Below are positions 47,935 to 56,661 of a stretch of 64,000 nt of DNA, piece after piece. Below the pieces are notes generated by a model, which saw only the letters and a program-made list of their open reading frames with translations, searched no databases and was not told the origin of the DNA. The position numbers and the translations under genes were made by a program. Position 1 is the stretch's first letter. Each line of letters begins with the position of its first letter. The DNA comes from Chelatococcus reniformis (GTDB lineage: Bacteria > Pseudomonadota > Alphaproteobacteria > Rhizobiales > Beijerinckiaceae). Location of the stretch: contig NZ_BMGG01000001.1 of NCBI RefSeq assembly GCF_014640075.1, positions 310,001 to 374,000 on the forward strand, given 5' to 3'.

Positions 47935-48783
47935 ATGGCGCTCGAAATCAAGATCCTCGACTACGGAGACATCGAGCTGGAATCGAGCTTTCTGGTGCTC
48001 GGCCGCGATTGCGGGCGCACGCGGCGCGTCCTGACGCTCGGCTTTCTCATCGTCGGAGGCCCCTACCCGGTCGTCGTCGACACGGGCTATCGATCCAACC
48101 AGATCATGGAGACGCTCGGCATGCGCGGCCTCTCCTTCCACGAGAACATGATCGAGAATCAACTCGCCCGGCACGGCGTGCGCATGGGCGACGTCCGCTT
48201 CGTCTGCCACACCCACCTGCACATCGACCATGCGGGCAAGGACGATCTGTTTCCCATGAACACCACGGTCGTCGTCAACCGCAAGGAGCTCGAATACTCG
48301 GTCTCGGGGCTGATGCACCCCCAGTATCCGGCGCCCGACATCAAGCATCTGATCGACCGCCTGCACACCAAGAGCGCGCTCCGCTTCCTGGACCTGGAGA
48401 TCACCGGCCCGGTCGAGCTGATGCCGGGCGTGTATTGCGAGGCGGCCGGCGCGCACACCGAAGGCTCGATGAACGTGCATGTCCACACCGCCGAAGGCAT
48501 CGCAACGATCTGCGGCGACGTGCTCTACGACATCAACGATCAGCTCGTGGAGCCCTTCCACGAGATCCACGACGCGGAGCCTCGCACCACCGGCAACCAT
48601 GGAACGACCAAGCGCGCGGAGAAGGCGGCGATCAAGAAGCTCGTCAGCAACGCGCGCTTCCTGCTGCCGGTGCACGACCGTCCCTGCAAGATCGAGGGCG
48701 GCCATGTCGTCGGCCGGCTGCAGGACCAGGTGCCGGGCCCGATCGTCCAGTCGCTGCCGCCGCGCAACTGGTTCCCGGCTTGA
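47935..48783 (+). CDS. Metallo-beta-lactamase-fold hydrolase, N-acyl homoserine lactonase-like
   Basis: A 282-residue MBL-fold enzyme with the dinuclear zinc motif CHTHLHIDHAGKDDLF, a downstream His in GAHTEGSMNVHVH, CGDVLYDINDQL and PVHDRPCKIEGGHVVGR. The arrangement resembles AiiA/AttM-type lactonases, which in catabolic operons often open simple lactones rather than quench signals. The ATG at 47935 follows GGAATGG. It ends the uninterrupted run of genes; a 240-base gap with an inverted-repeat element follows. Confidence 0.87.
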   Translation: MALEIKILDYGDIELESSFLVLGRDCGRTRRVLTLGFLIVGGPYPVVVDTGYRSNQIMETLGMRGLSFHENMIENQLARHGVRMGDVRFVCHTHLHIDHAGKDDLFPMNTTVVVNRKELEYSVSGLMHPQYPAPDIKHLIDRLHTKSALRFLDLEITGPVELMPGVYCEAAGAHTEGSMNVHVHTAEGIATICGDVLYDINDQLVEPFHEIHDAEPRTTGNHGTTKRAEKAAIKKLVSNARFLLPVHDRPCKIEGGHVVGRLQDQVPGPIVQSLPPRNWFPA

Positions 48784-48823
48784 GGCTGGACGCGGGAAAA
48801 CGCTCATGGTGTCACAGGGCAGA

Positions 48824-48966
48824 GGCAACACCCCCACCCCCTACCCCTCGCCCCAAGTGGGAGGGAGGAGCCTCGCTTTTCGAGCGGGGCCGAATAGGCG
48901 GAACGGCCTTGCCCTTGCAAGGAGGCTATCCCGTGCGAAGCGGAAGGGACCGGTGGGGGTGTTGCC
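48824..48966. repeat. 143-base inverted-repeat element with 15-base perfect ends
   Basis: GGCAACACCCCCACC (48824-48838) is perfectly complementary to GGTGGGGGTGTTGCC (48952-48966). The interior holds further small hairpins (CTCGCTTTTCGAG and CCTTGCCCTTGCAAGG). It has the size and architecture of a short non-coding insertion (MITE-like), lying in the only large gap of the locus. It carries no gene. Confidence 0.6.
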
Positions 48967-49023
48967 TCGACGCCCGCAGGATGCCGTATCGCCCCCCCCG
49001 CGCATTCGAGCCGGATCAATCCC

Positions 49024-50595
49024 ATGACCCACGCTACGCTGCGCCCTGAATTCGAGCAGTTGATCGACCCCTACGCGCCGGTCGGCCAGCTCGGCACGGG
49101 CTTTACCTTCACCGAGGGGCCGATCTGGCATCCGGTCGGCCAATATCTCCTGTTTTCCGACATGCCCGCCGATGTGCGGCGCCGCTGGGACGCCGCGCGC
49201 GGCGTCGTCGAGGCCAGGCGCCCGTCGAACAAATGCAACGGCATGACCTATGACGGCGAGCTCAACCTGATCGTCTGCGAGCACGCGACGTCGTCGTTGA
49301 TCCGCGAGCGTCCGGACGGCCGCCGCGACGTGCTCGCCTCGCACTTCGAGAATCAGGAGCTCAACAGCCCCAACGACGTCTGCGTGCATGCGAGCGGCGC
49401 CATCTACTTCTCCGACCCCTGGTACGGCCGCATGCCCGTCTACGGCGTCGAGCGGCCGCGCCAGCTCGGCTTCCAGGGCGTCTATCGCCTGCCGCCCGGC
49501 GGCGGGGCGCCGCAGCTCGTGGTGGCGCGCGACCTCTTCGACCAGCCGAACGGCCTCTGCTTCTCGCCGGACGAGAAGCGGCTCTATGTCAACGACACCG
49601 TGCAGGCGCTGATCCGGGTGTTCGACGTCGAAGCCGACGGCTCGCTGTCGGGCGCCCGCGTCTTCGCCAGCGGCATCCGCTCCGAGCTCGAACCCGGCGT
49701 GCCGGACGGCATGAAGTGCGACCAGTTCGGCAACGTCTGGGTCACCGCTCCCGGCGGCGTGTGGGTCTACGCGCCCAATGGCGATCTGCTCGGCAAGGTC
49801 CGCGTGCCCGAGCTCGTCGCCAACCTCGCCTGGGGTGGAGCCGACTTCCGGACCCTGTTCATGACGGCGACGCATTCGGTCTACACGGTGACGACCAAGG
49901 TCGGCCCGCGGAACGAGCCCTATATGGCCGCGAGGGCCGGCGCGGCCACCGCGGCCCCGGCCGCGGCTCCACCGCTCCTGAGGGCCGAGGGCCTTGCGCT
50001 CGATCCGCGGCGCTGCGCCCTGATCATCCAGGACCTGCAGAACGACGTGATCATGGAGGGGGGCGCCTTCGCGGAGTCGGGCGCGCCGAGCCATGCGCGC
50101 GCCCAGCGCGTCGTCGACAATGTGCGTCGCCTGGCCGACGCGGCGCGCGCGCGCGGCGTGGTGGTGATCCACGTGTGGTTCATCGTCGAGCCCGGCGCGC
50201 CGGGCCTGACGCTGAACGCACCATTGTTCGAGGGGCTCGCCGATTCCCGGGCGCTGGTGCGCGGCACCTGGGGCGCAGCGCCGGTCGCCGGCCTCGAGCC
50301 GCAACCGGGCGACTTCATCGTCGAGAAGATGCGCATGAGCGCCTGGGAAGGCTCCCGCCTGGAGACGATCCTGAAGGCCACCGGCCGCGATTTGCTGATC
50401 GACACCGGTGCCTGGACGAACATGTCCATCGAGCACACCGCGCGGACCGGGGCCGACAAGGGCTACTTCATCGTGGTGCCCGAGGATTGCTGCTCGACCA
50501 TGAACGCCGAGTGGCACAGCGCCTCGATCAATTTCGCCATGCAGAACGTCGCCGTCGTCACCCATGCGGACGCGGTGATCAAGGCGCTCGCATAG
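49024..50595 (+). CDS. Fusion: SMP-30/gluconolactonase + isochorismatase-like hydrolase
   Basis: A 523-residue two-domain protein. Residues 1-300 form an SMP-30/gluconolactonase beta-propeller with metal ligands in FTEGPIWHP (Glu), NSPNDVC (Asn) and GVPDGMKCDQFGN (Asp). After an Ala/Pro linker (about 305-325), residues 330-523 form an isochorismatase-like fold: ALIIQDLQNDVIM (Asp) and IVEKMRMSAWEGS (Lys). At the nucleophile position it reads GAWTNMSIEHTAR, with Ser where cysteine hydrolases have Cys. The frame is open throughout. It suggests a lactone- or amide-opening enzyme with a second, possibly non-cysteine, activity. Confidence 0.88.
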   Translation: MTHATLRPEFEQLIDPYAPVGQLGTGFTFTEGPIWHPVGQYLLFSDMPADVRRRWDAARGVVEARRPSNKCNGMTYDGELNLIVCEHATSSLIRERPDGRRDVLASHFENQELNSPNDVCVHASGAIYFSDPWYGRMPVYGVERPRQLGFQGVYRLPPGGGAPQLVVARDLFDQPNGLCFSPDEKRLYVNDTVQALIRVFDVEADGSLSGARVFASGIRSELEPGVPDGMKCDQFGNVWVTAPGGVWVYAPNGDLLGKVRVPELVANLAWGGADFRTLFMTATHSVYTVTTKVGPRNEPYMAARAGAATAAPAAAPPLLRAEGLALDPRRCALIIQDLQNDVIMEGGAFAESGAPSHARAQRVVDNVRRLADAARARGVVVIHVWFIVEPGAPGLTLNAPLFEGLADSRALVRGTWGAAPVAGLEPQPGDFIVEKMRMSAWEGSRLETILKATGRDLLIDTGAWTNMSIEHTARTGADKGYFIVVPEDCCSTMNAEWHSASINFAMQNVAVVTHADAVIKALA

Positions 50596-50630
50596 ACGCG
50601 CGCGACGGCAGCGAGGAAAGGCCGGGACAC

Positions 50631-51257
50631 GTGCCGAAGCTGTTCCACCTGCGCTGCTCGCCGCGGGCGGCCTCGCAGTCCTCCGCCGGGGCCGCGGCAT
50701 TCCTCGCCCGGTTCGGCGAGACGCGGCCCGGCTGGGACATCGACGTGATGGACATCTGGCGCGAGGCGCTGCCCGAGTTCGAGGGCGATGCCCTGGAAGC
50801 CAAGTATGCGCGCCAGGGCGGGCGCCCGTCGAGCAGCGCCGAACGCGAGGCCTTCGCCGTGCTGGAGCGCATGGTGCTGCGCTTCGCGCGCGCCGAGCGC
50901 GTGCTGATTTCCACGCCGATGTGGAACTTCGGCATCCCCTACAAGCTGAAGCACTGGTTCGACCTGATCATCCAGCCCGGGCTCACCTTCCGCTTCGATC
51001 CTGACCAGGGCTATATCCCTCTCCTGAAGGACAGGCCGACGATGGTGATCGTCGCGAGCGGCAGCGACTTCGTCACCGGCATGAATCGGGGGCGCATCGA
51101 CATGGCCACTCCCTACCTGCGCGAGGCCCTGCGCTTCATCGGGATCAGCGACGTGCGCTTTGTCCCGATCGGGCCGACGGCCGGCGCAGGCGAGCCGGCG
51201 CGGTTCGCCCGCGAGGCCGCGCACCGCCACCTGATCGCGATGGCGGCAGGCTTCTGA
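50631..51257 (+). CDS. FMN-dependent NADH-azoreductase/quinone reductase-like flavoprotein
   Basis: A 208-residue flavodoxin-fold oxidoreductase of the AzoR/NQO group. It starts VPKLFHLRCSPRAASQSSAG (phosphate-binding loop; GTG at 50631 after AGGAAAGG) with the FMN motif ISTPMWNFGIPYKLKHWFDL and VIVASGSDF. It reduces quinones or azo compounds using NAD(P)H, and could regenerate or detoxify a quinoid intermediate of the locus. It is the last gene in the plus-strand series. Confidence 0.86.
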   Translation: MPKLFHLRCSPRAASQSSAGAAAFLARFGETRPGWDIDVMDIWREALPEFEGDALEAKYARQGGRPSSSAEREAFAVLERMVLRFARAERVLISTPMWNFGIPYKLKHWFDLIIQPGLTFRFDPDQGYIPLLKDRPTMVIVASGSDFVTGMNRGRIDMATPYLREALRFIGISDVRFVPIGPTAGAGEPARFAREAAHRHLIAMAAGF

Positions 51258-51334
51258 TCGGCGCCTTGCCCCTCAGGGCATGTCCCGTTCAGCGGTGAGT
51301 GCATGAGGCCCCGGTCCGGAGCCCGTGGTCGCGA

Positions 51335-51796
51335 TCAGACCGCGCAGACGTCGACCCAGGCGGCGCCCGTGAGCTCGGCCATGCGCTGCGGCGCGATGCG
51401 GACGGCGGCGTGGATGGATCCGGCCGCCGGCACCACCTCGTCGAAGCTCCTGAGCGACACGTCGCAATACACCGGCAGCGGCTGCACGAGACCGAACGGG
51501 CAGACGCCGCCGACCGGATGGCCGGTAGCCGCCTCGACCTCGTCGGTGCCGAGCATGCGTACCTTGCCGCCGAACGCCGCCTTGGCCTTCTTGTTGTCCA
51601 GCCGCGCGTCGCCGCGCACGACCACCAGCACGATCTGGTCGGCGATCCGCAGCGACAGCGTCTTGGCGATGCGCGCCGGCTCGACCCCGTGTTCCTGGGC
51701 GGCCAGGGCGACGGTCGCCGTGCTGTTGGTCATCTCGATGATATCGATGTCGGGCGCATGATCGGCGAAAAAAGCGCGAACGGATGCAAGGCTCAT
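51335..51796 (-). CDS. YbaK/EbsC-family aminoacyl-tRNA deacylase
   Basis: A 153-residue editing-domain protein: LASVRAFFADHAPDIDIIEM, VALAAQEHGVEPARIAKTLS, RGDARLDNKKAKAAFGGKVR and GHPVGGVCPFGLVQPLPVYC, with the conserved Lys of KTLS and the GGVCPFG loop. It hydrolyses misacylated tRNA in trans (YbaK/ProX-like). The ATG at 51796 has no strong ribosome binding site. It is convergent with the azoreductase gene and unrelated to the preceding locus. Confidence 0.9.
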   Translation of the reverse strand: MSLASVRAFFADHAPDIDIIEMTNSTATVALAAQEHGVEPARIAKTLSLRIADQIVLVVVRGDARLDNKKAKAAFGGKVRMLGTDEVEAATGHPVGGVCPFGLVQPLPVYCDVSLRSFDEVVPAAGSIHAAVRIAPQRMAELTGAAWVDVCAV

Positions 51797-52012
51797 GATC
51801 GGCGGCGGGAGCTGGAGGAGAGGGACGCGGCAGCGGCGATGCGGGTTGCGATCACCGCTCAGATAGACGCGCCGCGCCGTTTTGCAAAGCTTCAGCCCGC
51901 GGTCGCCCATGGGCGATCGGCGCCGCCCGCGCCACATTCTGCAGGGCGGGGCATTTCCATCCGGCCGGACGATCACATGTAAGCGGCATAGTCTCTCGTG
52001 AAGGAAGCTGAC

Positions 52013-52993
52013 ATGCGGCCGGTCCACACCCTGCTCATCGCGCTCGCCGCCCTGGCGCTCACCGCCGGCGGCGTGCGCGCCGACGCCGTCGTTTTCCCCA
52101 AGAACGGCAGCGTCGGCCTTGTCCCCCCGGCGGCCATGCAGCAATCGCCTCTGTTCGCCGGGTTCGAAAACCGGCCCGCCCAGGCCTCGATCATCATCGT
52201 CGAGATGCCGAGGGCGGCCTACCGATCGCTCGCCGACGGGATGACGCCGGCGGCGCTCAAGTCCAAGGGTATCGAGCTCAGCGGGCCGATCGAGGACGTG
52301 TCGCTGCCCGGCGGCGCCGAGGGCAAGCTCATGCGCGGCACGCAAACGGCCGGGCGCGCCCGCGTGCGCAAATGGATCCTGATGGCGCAGGGGGCCCACG
52401 CGAGCGCCCTGGTGACGGTCCAGGCCCGCGCCGACGAGGAGAACGTCCTGCCCGACCCGAGAGGGCCGGTCGCCCTGCCGGATGACGCCATCGAAGCTGC
52501 CCTGCGCACGCTGACCTTCCGGGCGCCCCTGAGCATCGGCGAGCAGATGGCGGCCCTGCCCTTCCAGGTCGGCGACAGCGCCGGGATGCGGCCGGTCCGC
52601 GTGGTGGCCGGATCCAGCGTCTACTACACCGAGGGGCCGCAGGACGTGGTGCGGGACGGCTCGCAGCCCGTCATCATCATCGGCAGCAGCCTGCGCCGCG
52701 CGCCGGCGCCGCCCATGCGCGAAAGCTACGCGCGCAAGCTCTTCTTGACGATTCCCGGGGTGAAATCGTTGCAGATCACGCGGGTCGACACCTCCAAGAC
52801 CAGCGGCAGCGAGTGGGTTCAGGTGTCGGGCCTGGGGCGCGACAGGAACTCCGAGGCGCCGATGGCCGTGGAGCAGATCATCCGCTTCGACGGCTCGCGC
52901 TATGTGCGCGTCGTCGGCGTCGTGCCGGAGGTCGACCGCAGCACATTCGCCGGTCGTTTCGAGCGGCTCGCTTCGTCCGTCACGCAGAAGTAG
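52013..52993 (+). CDS. Secreted hypothetical protein
   Basis: A 326-residue protein with a clear signal peptide (MRPVHTLLIALAALALTAGG, then VRADA), so probably periplasmic. The body contains AQASIIIVEMPRAAYRSLAD, KLMRGTQTAGRARVRKWILM, the repeated-type FQVGDSAGMRPVRVVAGSSV and VYYTEGPQDVV. I do not recognise a characterised family and see no enzyme motif. The ATG at 52013 follows AAGGAAG; an ATG-less extension to 51998 is unlikely. Confidence 0.75.
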   Translation: MRPVHTLLIALAALALTAGGVRADAVVFPKNGSVGLVPPAAMQQSPLFAGFENRPAQASIIIVEMPRAAYRSLADGMTPAALKSKGIELSGPIEDVSLPGGAEGKLMRGTQTAGRARVRKWILMAQGAHASALVTVQARADEENVLPDPRGPVALPDDAIEAALRTLTFRAPLSIGEQMAALPFQVGDSAGMRPVRVVAGSSVYYTEGPQDVVRDGSQPVIIIGSSLRRAPAPPMRESYARKLFLTIPGVKSLQITRVDTSKTSGSEWVQVSGLGRDRNSEAPMAVEQIIRFDGSRYVRVVGVVPEVDRSTFAGRFERLASSVTQK

Positions 52994-53057
52994 GCGCGAC
53001 GGACGGCGAGGGGTGGCCGGCCGGCACCGGCCGCCCGGTATGCGGAGCGCCGCCCCT

Positions 53058-53325
53058 GGAGCGCTTCTTGATCGGGTGGAATCTCCCGATCAGGGAAGCG
53101 CTCCAGACTCAAAAAGTTGGAGCATGTCCGGCGAAACCCGGTTCACCGAACATGCTCTATCGCTTTGTTCCGACGCAATTCCGGACGCAGAACCACTGCA
53201 CCCTTCTGCTGGAATTGTTCTAGAGCATTTCGGCATTTCTTCGAACCGCCGAAATGCTCAATCTGTTTGTTTTGTCGCGTTTTCTTCACGCGAACCGGCG
53301 TCCACTTCGCTCGAAAACGCGCTAG
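53058..53325 (+). repeat. Composite palindromic repeat cluster (families R3 + R2)
   Basis: A stem (GGAGCGCTTC...GAAGCGCTCC, 53058-53105) is followed by the linker AGACTCAAAAAGTTG. A second stem GAGCATGTCCGG...CGAACATGCTC leads to TTCCGACGCAATTCCGGACG and TTCTGCTGGAATTG, then the R2 unit (53219-53325) with perfect 11-base stem AGCATTTCGGC/GCCGAAATGCT and the conserved ACGCGAACCGGCGTCCACTT. Its terminal CTAG supplies the stop codon of the next gene on the minus strand. Together with a small GGCCGG-type hairpin near 53020 this occupies all of 52994-53321. Confidence 0.75.
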
Positions 53326-54515
53326 TCCTTGTACCCCTGGTTCTTGGCCACCGTCTGCCATTTGCCGTCCTTGACTTGGGCGACGAGCGCTTCGGCCACA
53401 CCCAGGTGGTCGGTCTTGGAGAACTTGATCGGCGGGCTGCCGAAGATATCGACGAACTCTTTGCCCGATTCCATCGCATCCAGCAGGGACTCGGTGGTCA
53501 GGTTCTTGCCCGCCAGGTTGGCATAGAAGGCAAAGGTCATGAGGCCGTTGTAGCCGGCAATGACCTGGTTGTTGGGCTCGACTCCAAACTTCGCCTTGTA
53601 GGCGTCGATGAAGGCTTTGACCTTGCCGGTCGCTGCCGCGGAATCGATGATCTCGACTTGGCCGACGCCATACACGCCGGCGGCATTCTCCTTGCCCAGC
53701 TCGGGGAAGTCCGGCACGTAGGTCGGCGTCGAAGCGACGAAGCCGGGCTCCCAGCCGAGCTTCTTGGCCGTCGTTACGATGCCGACCGACTCGCGCACCA
53801 CCGAGCCGAGCGCCACCAGGTCGCAGCCGTCGGCCTTGGCCTTGGCCACCTGGGAGCCGAAGTCCGTGGCGCCCCGCTTGAACGAGGCCATCGTGCCGGC
53901 CTTGATCTTCAGAGCCTCCACCTCATCCTTGTAGGCATCGGTGAAGTTCTTCCCCATCTCGTCATCCTGATAGATGATGCAGGGGGCCTTGAAGCCCTTG
54001 TTCTTCACCGCCCAGTGAAGACCGATGCGCATGGTGTCGTAGTATGGAACGAAGATGTTGAACTTCAGCCGGTCCTCGGGCTTTCCCGGATCCATCTTGT
54101 AGGTGAATTCGGCGGCCGTGATCGGGAACAGGTGCAGGATGCCGGCGCGCTGCACGATGGGAAGCGGCGCCAGCGTCGTCGCCGAGCCCATGGGCGAGAT
54201 CATCGCGAAGATGCCGTCGCGCTCGATCAGCTTCTGCGTCGCCAGCACGGCCTTCTTCGGATCGTAGCCGGAATCCTCGACGATCAGCTTGATCTTGCGG
54301 CCGTTGATGCCGCCTGCCGCGTTGATCTCGTCGGCGGCGAGCTTGAGGCCGTTGGCGGCCGGAACGCCCCAGGCCTTGATCGGACCGCTGAGGTCCTGGT
54401 GGGTGCCGAGCACGATCTCCGTGTCGGTCACGCCCTGGGTCTTGAACTGCGCCGCGGCCGGCTGCGCCGCGCAGGCCGCCCCGGCCACCACAATCGCCAG
54501 ATACTTCATCTGCAT
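53322..54515 (-). CDS. ABC transporter substrate-binding protein, Liv/HAAT type
   Basis: Periplasmic binding protein of 397 residues, last gene of the minus-strand liv/acyl-CoA synthetase cluster. The signal peptide (MQMKYLAIVVAGAACAAQPA, then AAQF) is followed by GVTDTEIVLGTHQDLSGPIK, AAGGINGRKIKLIVEDSGYD, IISPMGSATT-type AMISPMGSATTLAPLPI and CIIYQDDEMGKNFTDAY. The ATG at 54515 follows GGGAGG with 5-base spacing. Binding proteins of this subclass associated with AMP-ligases usually take aromatic or other organic acids. Its stop codon lies inside the adjacent repeat. Confidence 0.92.
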   Translation of the reverse strand: MQMKYLAIVVAGAACAAQPAAAQFKTQGVTDTEIVLGTHQDLSGPIKAWGVPAANGLKLAADEINAAGGINGRKIKLIVEDSGYDPKKAVLATQKLIERDGIFAMISPMGSATTLAPLPIVQRAGILHLFPITAAEFTYKMDPGKPEDRLKFNIFVPYYDTMRIGLHWAVKNKGFKAPCIIYQDDEMGKNFTDAYKDEVEALKIKAGTMASFKRGATDFGSQVAKAKADGCDLVALGSVVRESVGIVTTAKKLGWEPGFVASTPTYVPDFPELGKENAAGVYGVGQVEIIDSAAATGKVKAFIDAYKAKFGVEPNNQVIAGYNGLMTFAFYANLAGKNLTTESLLDAMESGKEFVDIFGSPPIKFSKTDHLGVAEALVAQVKDGKWQTVAKNQGYKD

Positions 54516-54542
54516 CGTTTCCTCCCGTCGCATGTCGCCCCT

Positions 54543-54795
54543 GGAGCATTGGCCGATCGGACCGGTCGCCTGACCGGAACGGCGTCCTCCAACTTCGTCG
54601 ACCTGGATGGCGCATCTCCGATCAGGGGTCCGTTCGATCGGCGAGCGCTCCAGATCAAAACAATATAAGAATTGCTGCCCCATTGGATGATCGCATCCAA
54701 TGGGGAAATGCTTCTAGAGCGGGATAACTTTCCCTTGAATCATCGTCTCGCGCCAAGTCTTCGATTTGAGCATGATCTGTCCGAAAGCCGGGGCC
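54543..54795. repeat. Composite palindromic repeats (families R3 and R4) between acyl-CoA synthetase and binding protein
   Basis: Starts GGAGCATTGGCCGATCGG and pairs with CGATCGGCGAGCGCTCC near 54640-54655. It continues AGATCAAAACAATATAAG and a perfect hairpin CCCCATTGGATG-ATCG-CATCCAATGGGG (54678-54705), then CTTCTAGAGC. The segment 54717-54795 begins GAGCGGGATAACTT and matches 24199-24269. It fills the space between two co-directional genes and may attenuate transcription of the binding-protein gene or stabilise the transcript. Confidence 0.7.
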
Positions 54796-54813
54796 GAATT
54801 GGGGGCTCATGCA

Positions 54814-56631
54814 CTAGGCCGCCTCCCGATACATGGCTTCGACCAGGGTCTTGAACCGTTCCTGCACCAGACCGCGCCTGAGCTTGATGGCCGGCGTCAG
54901 CTCCTCGTCGCCGGGCACCAGCTCGACGTCGATCAGCCTGAAGCGCTCGATGCGGGTGCCGGGTCCCGCGGCGGCGAGCCGGTCGATTTCCCGCCCGATC
55001 AGCTCGCTGACCGCGGGCGCCCGGCTCAGGCTCTGGAAATTGGTGAAGGGTACGCCGTTATCCTGGGCAAAGCGCACCACGTGGTCGTAGTCGATCAGGA
55101 TCAGGCAGGCGAGATTGCGGCGGCCTTCACCCACCACCACCGCATCGGCGATGTAGGGAGAGAGATTGAGCCGGTTCTCGATCTCCGATGGCATGACGCG
55201 CGCGCCCGCCGCGGTGACGACGATGTTGGTCACCCGGTCGACGATCCTGAGGTAGCCGTCGGCGCCGAGCTCGCCGATGTCGCCGGTGTGGAACCAGCCG
55301 TCGGCGAGCGCGCGCGCGCTCTCCTTGGGGTCGCCGAGATAGCCGCCGAAGACGCCGGCGCCCCGCACCAGCACCTCGCCCGCCGCGTTCGTGCGCACCT
55401 CGAGGCCCGGAAGCACGCGCCCGACGGTGCCGGGCCGGGGCGCGCCGAGCGGCGTCAGCGCCACGGTCGCCGCCGTCTCGGCCTGGCCGTAGAGCTGAAG
55501 GACCGGCAGGCCGAGCGCGCCGTACCAGCGCGTGAGTTCGTCGGCCAACGGTGCGCCGCCGGTCATCAGCCAGCGCGCCCGGCCGAGCCCGATCGCCTCG
55601 CGGACGCCGTTGAGCACCAGCCGGCGCGCGGCCTGCTCGGCCAGCGCCAGCGCGGGCGAGACCGCCTGCCCCGCGGCCCGCCGGTCGGCCGCGCGGAAGC
55701 CGATGCCGATCGCCGCCCGGTAGGCCAGCCGCTGGAGCGGCGTCGCCGCGGCCAGTGCCAGCGTGACGTTGGAGTAGAACCGCTCCCACACCCGCGGAAT
55801 GGCGAAGACCGAGGTCGGGGCAAGCTCGCGCAGATTGTCGAAGGCGGTGTCCGCGCCTTCCGGAAAGTGCAGGAGGGTGCCGGTCGCGAGCGCGGCATAG
55901 AGGCCCTGGATGCGCTCGGCGGCCAGGGCGAGCGGCAGCAGCGACAGCTGCTCCTCGTCGGCCCGCGCCGGCAGCGCCTCGAGCCGCAGCGCCAGCGCCG
56001 AGCAGACGTTGCGGTTGCTCAGGGGCACCGCCCGCGGCTGGCCGGTGCTGCCGGAGGTGAAAGCCAGGACCGCGATGTCGTCCGGCGCGGCGGCGGCGAT
56101 GCGCGTGGCGAGTTCCGCCTCCGGCGCCGCGTCGTGCCCCGCGCCGAGCTCCTCGAGCGGCACGACGGTGCCGTCCCCGACGATCGGCGCCTCCGGCGTC
56201 ATCACCACGATCGTCGTCACCGCAGGATTGGCCGCCTTGATGGAGAGAGCCTTGTCGAGCTGCTCCTCGTCCTCGACGAAGAGGACGCTGGCGCCGATGT
56301 GGCGCACCAGCACGGCGAGCCGCTCGCCCGACAGGGACGGATAGGCGGCGGCCGACACGCCGCCGGCCAGCAGCACGGCCGCATCCGCCACCACCCAGGC
56401 GGCGCCGTTGCCGCTGACGATCAGGGCCGTGTCGCCGCGCGCGAAGCCGCGGCCGATCAGCCCCCGCGCGCCGCGGCCGGCGCCGGCCCACAGCTCACCG
56501 AAGGTGATGCTGCGCCATATGCCGAGGCGCTTCTCGCGCAGGGCGACGGCCGCCGTCCGCTCGCGCGCGCTGCGCTGGAGCATGTGCGGCAGGGTCTCCG
56601 CCAGCAAGGGAAGGGCAATCTCGGCTGCCAT
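54814..56631 (-). CDS. AMP-dependent acyl-CoA synthetase/ligase (long-chain FACS type)
   Basis: A 605-residue ANL-superfamily enzyme forming an acyl-CoA from an organic acid with ATP. P-loop IAVLAFTSGSTGQPRAVPLS, SLLPLALAAERIQG, A5 motif LYGQAETAATVAL, GWFHTGDIGELGADGYLRIV, DRVTNIVVTAAGARVMPSEI and the C-terminal catalytic Lys region ELTPAIKLRRGLVQERF are all present. The P-loop has a Pro in place of the usual Lys (GQPRAV), a modest deviation. The ATG at 56631 is preceded by GAGGAG at a long distance. It is embedded between liv ABC genes and a binding protein, so it likely activates the imported acid. Confidence 0.92.
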   Translation of the reverse strand: MAAEIALPLLAETLPHMLQRSARERTAAVALREKRLGIWRSITFGELWAGAGRGARGLIGRGFARGDTALIVSGNGAAWVVADAAVLLAGGVSAAAYPSLSGERLAVLVRHIGASVLFVEDEEQLDKALSIKAANPAVTTIVVMTPEAPIVGDGTVVPLEELGAGHDAAPEAELATRIAAAAPDDIAVLAFTSGSTGQPRAVPLSNRNVCSALALRLEALPARADEEQLSLLPLALAAERIQGLYAALATGTLLHFPEGADTAFDNLRELAPTSVFAIPRVWERFYSNVTLALAAATPLQRLAYRAAIGIGFRAADRRAAGQAVSPALALAEQAARRLVLNGVREAIGLGRARWLMTGGAPLADELTRWYGALGLPVLQLYGQAETAATVALTPLGAPRPGTVGRVLPGLEVRTNAAGEVLVRGAGVFGGYLGDPKESARALADGWFHTGDIGELGADGYLRIVDRVTNIVVTAAGARVMPSEIENRLNLSPYIADAVVVGEGRRNLACLILIDYDHVVRFAQDNGVPFTNFQSLSRAPAVSELIGREIDRLAAAGPGTRIERFRLIDVELVPGDEELTPAIKLRRGLVQERFKTLVEAMYREAA

Positions 56632-56661
56632 CAGGCCACCCACTCCTCGATCAGTGCCGCA

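Noticed and set aside
47935-48783. Dedicated quorum-quenching lactonase
   Set aside because: The MBL motif fits, but placement inside a catabolic operon favours a metabolic lactone; no LuxI/LuxR genes are nearby.
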